NCBI GenBank assembly: GCA_030544235.1
Contig: CM060477.1
Coordinates: forward strand, 26,446,038-26,510,037
Direction of reading: 5' to 3'
DNA: 64,000 nucleotides
From: Lepturacanthus savala
Taxonomy: Eukaryota; Chordata; Actinopteri; Scombriformes; Trichiuridae
Positions 46,523 through 59,384 of this stretch are shown in pieces (position 1 is the stretch's first letter; every line of letters starts with the position of its first letter). Below the pieces are notes generated by a model that saw nothing but the letters and a program-made list of their open reading frames with translations, was not told where the DNA came from and did not search any database. The position numbers and the translations under genes are program-made.

Positions 46523-49500
46523 CTGCAACAAGTCAACACACATGTTAAAGACAGCCAGTTGCTGCCTGTGATTCAGTCGGTCTATTTATGACAGTTTCAA
46601 TTAAAAGGTAAAATAGTGTTGTGCCAGTGATGTGTTGCACACTGCAAAATCTTTATCTTAACAAGTCAAAATGTACAGTTAGCCTAGTTTTGAGTAGAAT
46701 TATCTTGAAATATCTTATTCCATCATCAGTTTACTATTATAGAAGACTAAAGAAACCAGAAAATATTCAGAGAAGAGAAGCTGGAGCCAGAGTATTTGGA
46801 CATTTTCTTCTTAAAAACGGCTCAAATTGATTAACCGATTACCAAAATAGTTAGTACGTAATGTAATATTTGGAAACTAATTGACATTCTCTCATTTGTT
46901 TAAGTTCAGCTGAAATGCAGCTTAATTCAGCAAATTCAGCTTGTTCTAAATGGAGAAGAACATGTTAATAAAATCTGTTACTGTTAAACATTCAGAGTTT
47001 GCAACTTGTATAAACTGCAAATATTAATTATATTAGTGATTTATTACATACAAAGATTCTTCTTAAAATTAATTTATTACGGTTGCAAGAAGTTACACAG
47101 CAGAACATGTGTGGGATTATTACAATAGAAGCTGAAGATGTTTGTGGGATGTTTTCTGGGTAATAATCCTGCTGTTTAATCATCTTTAGTCATGTTTAAG
47201 CATTTTTCAGGTGGAAGGATCATCAACTGCTCAATAACACCGACTGGAACAGCATTTGAGATAAATAAGCCTTTTGTTAGCATAGAACAAGTTTCAGATC
47301 TTTTATATTAACTCAACGGGAGCAAGTGTGTTTTTTATTTATTGAAAGCTGTGACTTACTTCCTCTGGATCAGCAGGGCGATCTCTGTTTGCACCTTCAG
47401 GTATTCCTGGGCCATTTTACAGTGCTGCTCAAACACGGCCATGGACTCTTTAGAGTTAGGACAAGGAGCGAGAGGCTGGAAATAAGCAACAACAACAACC
47501 AGCTGTTACACTGCAAAAAATGGTGCATTTAGTCTAGTACAGAGTAGAATTATGTTATTCTTTTGGATTTCTTTTTTTTTCTTGATTATGTTCAATTTAC
47601 TCATTGTGAGACAATTTTAGTCTTTTTCTAAGAATTTGACCATTTTCATTATATATATGTATGAAAACATTGAAAATAAATCTTGGCTTAAATGGTTCAA
47701 TTTAGTAATGATTGTTATTAAAAATATATGAAAACAGTAGAAAACACACTGCAAAAAATTAAACCTTAACAAATGAAAATCACTTTGGCACAATTAGCCC
47801 AATATTGAGGATAATTATCTTATTCCATTGTTATTGGATAATTTAGCTTATTTCAACCTTCAAGGACTTTTCATCTAATTCTAACATTTTTTGATCTCAA
47901 ATTTTTAAAAAGACTTCAAATAAGTAAAAATATCTGCCAGTGGAATAAGATAATTCAAGATAAACTTTATTTCTCAATGTGGCACTAATACTGCAGTGTA
48001 GAATTTACTCCTGATTTTTTTAAAATAAGAACAAGGATAAAATTTGAATTAAATTTTTTTTATCTTAAAATTGTCTTTTTTAAATCTCATATGGACTTTT
48101 TGTCTGATAATTTAGACTTTTTATCTCAATAATCCAATATCTCGTATATCTGCCAGAATCTAAACCTGATAACTCCTTTAACTCAACATTTAATTAAAAC
48201 CGTACCCTTTAGATTTTATTTGATTTATTATTTACTCTATTTTATCTGTTAGGCTATAATGCTATAATTTGATTTAATTTTCTTGTTTGTATCTGCCAAT
48301 GGAATAAGATAATTCAAAATAATTCTATTCAATATTGGACTAATTGTACTAAATACAAGATATTTCCCCCTAATGAGATTGAATTTTTTGCAGTGTGTGG
48401 TTAGTTTGATGGATGAAGTCGTATATTTAATCCATTGAAGCTGATGAACCTTTACATTTTGTTGTCATTTTAAACTTATAATAACAAATCTAAATGTTAC
48501 TCATATAGATTTTTTTCTGTATATTGATAATAGACAACCTTTTACATTTTAAGCAAAAAAAAATGAAATTTCCAACTACTTCCTGTCACATGACGTCATC
48601 AACTTCCTCCTGAGAACATGGTGAAGACACACCCTCCCAGAAACAGTCATTTCATTTACATTACTATGATTTTCAACCCTGACATGTTGAAACATCTCCA
48701 GAATAGAAGACGGATTTTGTACATGGGATAAATAGATTTTTGTTTATGGCATATTCGTGTAAGCAGCAACTATAACAGGCCATACTAAGCTCTTTTCTGC
48801 AAATAGCACAAAATGGAAAAAAATTGATGCATAACACGATTGTTAGTGACTCAATTGAGAAAAATCCGGCCTTAAATGGGTTAGCCATGTAAAATCCCTA
48901 CCAGACTAAGTGTATAGTATAATATTGAGATGAAAGGTGGTGGCAGCTGATTGGCTGCTGTACCTGCAGCTGGTGATCCAGGGTCAGATAAGCCATGGGA
49001 ATGGAGTTGTCTGAGCCGTTGGTGTCTGAGAACAGAGAATCAAAGCTGTCACTCATGTGGTCAGTGTTTCAACATGAATCACCACAGGCCACGCCCCCTC
49101 CTCGCCACCCGTCCATCCTGACAGATTTACAACATCTGGCTGCAATGACACTGATGCGTTTACAGCTGCTGCATTTAAACAGCGACGGATAGCAATCGAT
49201 CATTCTGCCTGTAAAATACAAACCTTCACTTGTTTGTTTAACCACGACAATAAATAGCAACACATCATCTTATATGTTATTAACTCTTTTATATATTTAA
49301 TTAGGCTACAATTCAGCTCTGGAAAAAAATAAGAGACCACTGCATCTTTTCTCTCTGAAATCAGCATCTCTACATGTATTCTAGTCATTTCTGTTGAATT
49401 CCAACACATGAACACCTCATTCTGCTTAAAGAGGAACCAGGAGTGGAATAAAGTCACCAGGAACAATGATAAAGACTGTGGAGAACATGACAAGATGCAT

Positions 49501-52500
49501 GAAACCTGGGATTAAAAATAAGGGTTATTGCACCAAATATTGATTTATGACCTCTTCTGTAAACATTAGTTTTATGTTGTTTTAAAATTAATTTGATTTT
49601 GTTTCTTTGTATCGTTTGAGGCCTGAAAACATTGTATCTTTTTTGTTATTTTGACCATTTGTCATTTTCTACAAATAAATGTTCTAAATGATTATATTTT
49701 ATTTGGAATTTGGAGGGAAATGTTGTCAGTAATTTATAGACTCAAACTAAAATGTTCCCTTTGACCAAACACATACCTAGAAGTAGTAAAATGAGAAATA
49801 CTGATCATTTTGCTGTGGTCTCTTATTGTGAAAATATCTTGTTTTGGTACAATTAATCCACTATTGAGTAGCATTATCTTAAAATATCTTTATCCATAAC
49901 TATTCCATTAAGAGATAATATATTTTGAGGGTTTTTTTCCTTCATCCTGGGTGATTAAGTCTTGTTTTCTTGATTTAGGATTAATTTGTCTTTTTTTTTT
50001 ACTTTTCATCTTCATGTTGTCATTTTATAAAATATCAATGACATTTCATCTCATAGGTATGACTTTGTATCTCAAAATTCTTTGAAAAACCTGAAATCAG
50101 TAAGATTATTTGACAACGGAATGAGATAATTGATAATAATTCTGCTCATTATTGGATTTATTATATTAAATACAAGATCTTGCTCCCTGATAAGATATCA
50201 TTTTTTGCAGTGTGAGGTCGAATTAGTCCAGTATTGAGTAGAATCATCTTGAAATATCGTATTCCATTGGCAGACAAGTTGTATTTTGGTCAATTTATTC
50301 GTTTTCTTAAAAGAACAATGACAATTTTTTACTTTTTATCCTTATGTTGTCTTTTTTATCTCATATTGGACTTTTTTTATCTCATAATTATGTTTTTTAT
50401 TGCAAATTCTTTGAAAAACTTTGATAATTTAATAATGATAATTGATAATTGATAATTTAAATAATTATAAAAGATGTTTTTTCTCAATTTTGGACTAATT
50501 GTACTAAATATAAGATATTTCCACCTGATAAAATGTATTTTTTGCAGTGTGAAGTCAGTTAGAAGCCATGTTCTATATAAAAAAGGTGACAACATACAAA
50601 TCCTTTTTTCTCCTCAATTACTGTGGTTGACACTTAAAGAAAGGTGACTGAAAAAAAGATGACAAGTTTGCATGTGTGACTAAGCCCCATGACAACAAGT
50701 GTGCATGTGATTCTATTTTTCTCATAAGAACTGAGAGCAGCACAGTAACTATTATAATACACAATGTGCTGTAAGAGCTCCAGCTGAACCTAATTAGAGC
50801 TGCAACGTTTAATCAATTAATCGATTCGTTGGCAACGATTAATCACCGAATGTTTTGATGATCGATAAATCAATTTGAGTCACTTTTAAAAAGAAAATGT
50901 CTCTTCTCTGATTATTTTCTGGTTTCTTTAGTCTCTATAATAGTAAACTGATGATCTTTGTGTGGTGGATTGTTGTTCTGGACAAAAAAAGACATTTTAG
51001 GTTGAATCACTATTTTACAAACCAAACAACTAATTGATTAATCGTTTAATTACTTGATAGATCAGATTAGTCATTAGTTGCAACCCTATTCACTACAGCA
51101 CCAAATGTGTATTAATGCACTGCAGAATTGTCTGGGAATAAATTCACTTAAAATATTTACTCCTGTTTAAGAGAAGCGCTCAGCTGTTTTAGTTCATCAA
51201 TAAGCCTTTAAAAATACATTTTAATGTATTTAAAGATTTACGTCAATAAATATCAATGACTGTATTCTTTAACAAATCACAAAAAACTATGCAATCAAGT
51301 ATGTGACTAATAAAACACTTTTCTGCAAAGAAATACATTTTAAACACAGTTAGAGCTGCAACAATTAGTTATTTGATTAGTTGCCAACTATTACATTATT
51401 TGCCAACTATTCTGATAAAGAGTTAATGGACTTGACTTATTTTTTAGAAGAAAATGTCCAAATTCTCTGGTTCCAGCTTCTCTTCTCTCATTATTTCCTG
51501 GTTTCTTTAGTCTCTATAATAGTAAACTGATGACAGGTAGTTGTGGACTGTTGGTCTGGACAAAACAAGATATTTAGGTTGAATCTTCATCTTTGGGAAA
51601 CAGTGATTGATATTTTACACCATTTTAAGAACTGATTGATTAATTGCTTCAATAATCAGTAGATTAATCTACCATTAAAATAGTCATTAGTCACAGCCCT
51701 ACTCCCTAATATCAAATATTTATCTTCTTCTCTGGTGTTTCTTTTCTCTGAGGTTTGTAATGTCATCAAAACCGTCCAATGATTGAGTCCCCTGTCAGTC
51801 CACATGACTTCCTTTTCACATGTCTCATTGTGTCAGTCAGGACATGAATGGATATAAATCAGATATAGATCAGCTGATGACTTCTTTAATTTGTTTGTAA
51901 GGTTTTATTTTGGATCTAACTACTGTTTTCCATCCGTTGTGACAATCATGTCTAAAAAAGCCAACTACAGTGGGGGAGGGTGATGATAGTCATGATAGTG
52001 ATAGTAAATGTTGTGTACCTGAGGGGTCATCGGGGGAGAAGTAGCCTCTGCTGCTGGTCTTATCAGGAGGCATCATCCTCACACTGGGACTGGAGGAGCG
52101 GCTGCTGTTCCTGCTGCCCTGAAACAACAACAACATAGTGTCCAACAGGTCACGGCTCCTTTTAAGGCAGTTTCTGAATATGGGCTGTCACAGTATTTAT
52201 ACAACACTTAGACCTTCTTCTTCTTATTAAACATTAAAAACTACTTTTGTACATGTGACTTTAGAAGTAGAGTATTTTTATGTCTTAAGATTGTCTGGAT
52301 TGGATCTTTACATTTTAATAGTGTGTTTAATATTTGGCTTGAGTGACAGATGTAGAGATTAAAGAGGTAAAGGCCAAAGATTTCTGAAACATGAGTAGAA
52401 TAAGTCTATTGATTATTGAAATTGATTAATTGTTTGGTTCATCAAATGTTGAACACTGTCTTCCCAAAGATGAAGCATCAACCTAAAATGTCTACAACCC

Positions 52501-54630
52501 AAATATCCAAAGATCATCAGTTTACTATTATAAAAGACATTAAGAAAATCTGATTTATGAAGCTGGAACCAGAGAATTTGGACATTTTCTTCTTAGAAAT
52601 GCCTCAAATGAGTTGGTATTTAATAGAATAATTGGCAACTAATTGATTAATTGACTAATCATTGCAGCTGTAATCATCTGTACATCTTCTAATATGTAAA
52701 GCTTGGTGGATATCTTCTCTTTTGTTTTACCAGAACTTTTATTTGACCAAATTTAATATAAGATGAAAAACAATATTTTAATATCCAGGAAAAACTGTAT
52801 AGAAAACAGAAACAAAGTAAACTGATAGAAACTGAAACTAAAACTGAGGATCTGGAGGGACATGATCTGTAAAACCTTCAGCAACAGTATTTTTATCTGA
52901 TGTCTTCATGCTGAAGGTGAACTTCTGACTGCAGAGAGCTGTGAAGCTGAGGGTTTTCCTCTAAACAAATGGGGATGAGTGCAGGAGAAACAAAGCTGTT
53001 TGTTTGACGAGGAGGTGACAGGGTTTTTTTCTCACTAATATCTTCATCTCCCTGGAGCTGATATCAAACATGTCAAATGACATTTTCCCCCCCAAGGATT
53101 TCTCTCTTTTCACCAAAACAAAAATCTAATCCCTTTGAAAATGACATCAGTAAAAAAAAGAAAAGATAAAAGTGTCAGATAAAAACAGAAAGCAGGTTAG
53201 GGAGCTGGAATAAACCTGTCTGGTAGAGTTCAATATGTTTATTTGCTATTTTTAAAACAAAGTGACATCTAATTGATTATCTGAAGATAAAGGAAGGTTA
53301 GAGTAAACAATAAATTGAGGGTAAACAACATGTTGAGAACAAACTAAACCTCACAAAAGAAAAGTGAACCTATCCTTTCATTTAAAAAGGTGGTCACGCT
53401 AGCAGTTGCTATGGCGACATTAGCTACTGAGCTTACTCATACATTTTTCTCTCAATGAATTGATAGTAAAAAATGAAGTTTCTAAGTGGTTCCTGTCATT
53501 GAAACACACCCAGAAAGAGTCATTTTAAATTATAATGATTTTCAACCCTGACATGTATTCACCTATTTATTCATTCAAGTCTAGAGAATAACCCAATTTT
53601 TATTTTATTTTTACCTGGGATAAATAGTTTTTGGGCATATTTCTGCAAGTCAACTTCACATTTTCTTCAAAGCAGAGTACAAAATGGAAAAAAAAACACA
53701 TAATATGATTGTTCATGACTCAACCAATATGATTCTAGCATAAAAACTTCTGGGCTCGAACGGCTTAAAAATTCAGCATTGGTGTTACAAAAAGACTAAA
53801 AATATATAACAGGACAAACTGCAAAACAAACAAGTTTCTAAGAAAAAAAGACTAAAATTTTTTTTTTTGTCAAAATTAAGATTAAATTAGCTAAAATCAA
53901 GAAAAATCCTTGAAATAATCGAAATATTGGACTAATAGTGGCAAATACTATTTCCTACCTAAGCTCTGATTTGCCAGTTTATTAATGAAATTCTTGTTTT
54001 ATATTTAGCTTGTTGTGAAGTTAGTAACCAGCATCAACAAAACCTCCACAAGCAACAATTACTCAATATATTCAGATAAAAAGTGACAAAACGTCCTGTT
54101 AGCTGGACAATCAGCTGTTAGCTTAGATTGGCAGACAGGTTAGTTTATTTCAAGGTTTGGGTCAATTAAATAAGACTAATTTTTGGGTCAAAACAAAGAT
54201 TAAATTGACTAAAGTTAAGAAATAAGCTTCAAATAAGACATAAATAAATGATCCAAAAGGAATGAAATATAATAGAATTGCCAAATGGATAAGATAATTC
54301 TACTCAATATTGGACTAATTGTACCAAACAAGACATTTTCAGGAAGGAAGGAAATTTATTTATTTTTTTCAGAAGAGAAGTTCTCTGTGCTGATTTGAAA
54401 AAACCAAAAGAAACAGAAGAACATTTCTATTATACTCCATCATGTCCTAACATGAATCAGTGCTCTTCATTTCCTGGTTCTGACTGGGTCTTACCTGGCT
54501 GGATTCTGTGCCGATGCCCGGCAGATCCTGCACGGACCGACGTCTCTGAGACTCACATGTGGCTGTGGACGGGACGGGGAGGGGGCAAGGAAAAGGAAAG
54601 AAGAAAGAATGAGAGCCGCTGCCAGTATGT

Positions 54631-54667
<37 letters not shown>

Positions 54668-54770
54668 AACCACCACAGGGAACAGCTGCACTGATTCAAC
54701 CCCTCAGCATCCTGGACTGTCAACAGCATGACTGTAATGTGACCACACCGCTGAAAGCCACACAAACACA

Positions 54771-54818
<48 letters not shown>

Positions 54819-56666
54819 GATCCAACCTTTCCACATGCACAGCTGCTTGTTTGACAGGTTTGTTCTGATTGGCTGGTTTGGGTTAGGGGCGGGGTCAGGA
54901 TGTTAATAGTCTGGCAGGAATTGTTCTTGCAGGTCATAACTCAAGCATATGAATATGATTACCTGCACTGCAAAAAATTACATTTTGAAAGTGAAAATAT
55001 GTTGTTTTTTGTTGTACAATTAGCCCAGTATTGAGTAGAATTATCTTAAAAATATCTTATTCCATTGGCAGATAATTTGCTTAAGATTTAAGTAATTATT
55101 TTAAATTAAATTAAAGTCATTGGTAATGAGAATCAAGTCATTAGTTACAAGAATAAAGTCATTATTTATGAGTCAATATTCAAAACCTTTAGAGACATTT
55201 AAGTTAAGAGACATATTATTTACTTAGCTGTGATGAGGCATATGATGTAAAACTGTTTATTAATGTAATGTGGTTGTCCTGCTGTTTATTCAGCTGCACC
55301 ACATTAGTTTCACCACAGTGGGTCGTACATGTATTAGGCTGGAATGCTGTTGAAGCCACACCCAGGTTGTGAGTTTGTGAGTTGAACAAAGAAGAAGAAA
55401 AATGTAAACGTTGAGCTTGTATCAAATAAATATGCTAAAAAAAATCTAAAAACAGTATTTTAGGCTCTGTCAGTCTCTGAGTTCAGTGTGAGTGAAGCTG
55501 CAAAGCTCAGCAACGAGTGTATGTTATTCTGTTTTAAGTCAAATCAAACACTGTTTTATTTGGGCTGATGTTAGCGACATCTTTTTATGTCAGTGATATA
55601 ATGAGTCGTCAATATCTACATATACCTGTGTTTAACTAGTTTTACAAACAACTGAACAGTATCCATCTCATTTATACAACACTAAATGCACATCTTTACA
55701 TTACAATACGTTATTTTACGTTGTGTCTGAACCACTCAGTGGACTTGACTGGACGTGTTCAGGTTCACTGCTACAACACTGCTGTTACAGCATAAATATT
55801 GAAAATTAAATGGAAATTATTTCATAAAAGTTATTTTATTTTCATAAATAATGACTTTATTCTTGTTAATAATACTTTATTCTGGTAAATAATAAATAAT
55901 GAGTCAAATTAAATAATTGAATATCAAAATAGTTAGCTATTAATGTGATAGCTGGCAACTAATTGATTAATTGTTGCAGCTCTAGTGGTGCAGTAAGTGT
56001 GGGTCGAGATCACTTTCAATTCAACTCAAAAATACAGCACAGCACCTGATTATGTGTATTTGAGGTTTCACATCACATCAACATGCTACTTGGTCATGTA
56101 TGAAGTTTATTCCATGATGCAGCTACTGGGCACATCCTAAACTTTACATGACCTGTAAATTCCTCACACTTCAAAACCAACACAGATAAACAGGTTTATC
56201 AGCCACTCCAGGATCTGACTGCAACGATCAATGATGTTCGATTTTGCAGTGGATTTGTTCACAATGCAATTTGTTCATTTTTATGTGATTTTTTTGCTGT
56301 AAAATCACAGCAACTGGAAAAAAAATGTGATTTGTGTTGTGTTGTTTTGATCTGAAATCATGAGGTAATGATTTGTCACTTCCTTTCTGTTTTTCCCCCA
56401 CAGCAACATCAACATATGGCAGCTTCTGCATCTGTCTCACCCAATACTTTTCTTTTCTTCAACAACTGTTTCTTTTTCATCAACAATGCATTTACACTTT
56501 TGCCAAAAATCCTCTGCAAATATAATATATATATTTCTATTAATTATTGCAATTGCAATTTCCTGGAGGGACTGGTTTATCTACTGTACAGCTGATAGAT
56601 TACAAGGCTCTGTCTACAGCACAATACAGTCAAACACACACAGACACACAGACACACAGACACACA

Positions 56667-56723
<57 letters not shown>

Positions 56724-59339
56724 GTCAACTGGTAAAGCTTTGGCAGCTTTGGGACAGTATTTATCTATTAGCTCCTCTATCCTATGCTGATTAAGTTGTT
56801 TGCAGCAAACTATTCTAATACAGTGAGTGAAAAAACAGTCTTCAGTATCACTTACAGCTATAGTTTGGGAGAATTATCGTTTCCCAATGATTTAAAGCAA
56901 CACTGGACCAGATGAGGAAGCAGTGGTGGGAAAGACTCAATCTATGTGCTGGTGTTGTTGGAACAAACTTGTTCACATCTCTGATTTGTTATATATATAA
57001 GCTGAAGTTGTCCTGGAATGATCCACTGTCCTGGAAGCTCTTACCTGCTATGGATGGATTACTGAAAGCTATAGCTAAACTGTAATCTGATTAGATTAAA
57101 TTAGTATTTAGTTTCAGTTTAATATTTGAATTATAGCAATTAAAAATCTTTAATCTATCTTTTGATTCAGAAGAAACATAACTGCTGAATATAAAGGTGG
57201 AAATAGGTTAATTATAGACTTGTTGCACTTGTCTTAAAGGACAATTTTATTCTATATTTGATGAAATGCTGATCTAAAGACCCTGTGAAACAGAAGTTCA
57301 ACATCTTTTGTGACATAATACACATTATATGAGGTGTGAACATTCGGGTGATAGGATGATAAAACGTCCACACATTTGTTTGGACAGCAAGAAAGTGGGT
57401 GGAGCAATGCGTTTAGCGTGGTAGATTGTGCTTTGTTTAGATAATGAGAACAGAGATGATTGGATGAAATTATGTAAATGCAACTGCATTTATGAAAAAA
57501 AAAACAGGAAATTTGATGCAAAAATAATAAAAAATGTTGACTTTTCTTACATATTTGTCAGATAACAAAGGATAAATGAACAATAATCACAAAATTAAAT
57601 CTGGGAAAATATTTCATGTGCCCTTTAAAGAAAAAAAAACTTTCAAAGAGAACAATATATTTTAGTCTTTTCTACTAATGGTGGTGTTTTATTGACAGGG
57701 CTAGTAGATGACACCAGGATTTTCAGGCTTTGGGACACTACAGATGCAGTGAAGAGTGTCCTACCTACCTAAAACATGCAGCAGCTGACTCAGTGGATTA
57801 AATTAGCCGTTCATTCAACACATCTTTACAAGTATCCTAAACAGAAGCTCTTTCTGAGCTGTCCCCATTCCTTTCATCCTAATCTCTGCTTGTAATAATA
57901 GTTCTGACCCTCAATGTGAGAGAAATTAATCAAGATGACTTTTTTCCAAAGTTAATGGATGTAAAGAGAGCAGGAGGAGGAAGAGGAGGGGTATTAGCCA
58001 TGCTTTTTCAATGTCCTCTATGCAGGAATAAGCAAAGACAAACACTGGAGCAGCAGAGACAATAGAGCAGCAAACAGGGCCATGAGATTAGTCTTAGCTC
58101 ATCTGGGTCAACTGAATGGGTTCCTTTCAAAAATGTCTTATTGATCAGCTGATGGGAAAGTCTTCATCATTGAACTACATTTAGTGTGTTTAACTGGAGC
58201 GCAGATGAGAGAAGCTCTGATATTCACTCATGTTCAGTTTCTGTCAATCAAACACATCACAAAAGACAAAAAGGCAGGAGGCGACTGCTGTGTGTCACTA
58301 CAGGACCAGACTGACTCCATGTTTTAGGAGTGTCTTTCTTTCAATGAGAGCATTTAGAATGAATTGGATGTCATGCACATTAGGGCTGTAATTCCAGACT
58401 TCAGTATTAGGATAGAATTCAATTATGGACATTATTTTTAATATTATAATAAACCTCTTATAGGCATTATTTTTTTTAATTTTCAAACCTCCTATGAGCA
58501 TTATTTTTAATTTTCAAACCTGTTATGGGCTTTATTTTAACATTTAAATTTTTTATGGGCATTATTTTTATTATTTAAACCTATGGGCTTTATTTTTTAT
58601 TTTCAGAACCGATGATAGGCTAGTTACCAAAATAACAGCCGCACAGCTGCAGGATCAGTGGTCAGTGACAAATAATGTTTGGCAAGATGAGAAAGTCAAA
58701 AACTTTTTTAAATCATTCATTAGGTCTCTCTAAATGTAAATTCTGTGTAAATGTTGGTTAATGCCATTTAAAAGTAATTTTTTATATATATATAAAAAAA
58801 ATTTTTTTTTTACAAAATGAAATGTTAAATGGTATAACTGAAAAAGAATGATATATTTTCAATAGAGAGTTAAACTTATCTGGTACCATGTTTTTAGATT
58901 TACAGCATATGAATTTTTGGACTTTATCCCATGTACGACTGGTTTCATATAACACAGGAGGACCAGCAACTTAAGGCCCAGATGCAGGTCTTCTATATTA
59001 CCCGACCCTCTAGTGGACAGGAGATACTACTCTTTGATACACTATTATTCATTTGAATATAAATGTTAATTAAGAAATGATTTTGGAATATCAAAAGTCC
59101 CAGTCTTAATGTGCCTCCTATGGCTGGCTTCATATGGAGTGACACACAGGAGAACGCCACGTCAGAGCAGAGCGACCCACGGCCTCAAGCCAAGCAGCGC
59201 TACCCGGTCACCAGGGAGCCCCGTGGAACCAGCGGAACCAGTGATACCTGTGACGACGATCTTGGGAACGTCCAGAATGGTGCCGTGCGATGCGGTTTTA
59301 CGGTGGCCTCGTTTATACTCGGGGCGTGCTGCAAAAACA

Positions 59340-59384
<45 letters not shown>

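Noticed and set aside
46255..46548. Plus-strand open frame rich in Leu/Gly
   Set aside because: It is antisense to the last map3k7 exon, whose minus-strand product is unmistakable TAK1 coiled coil.
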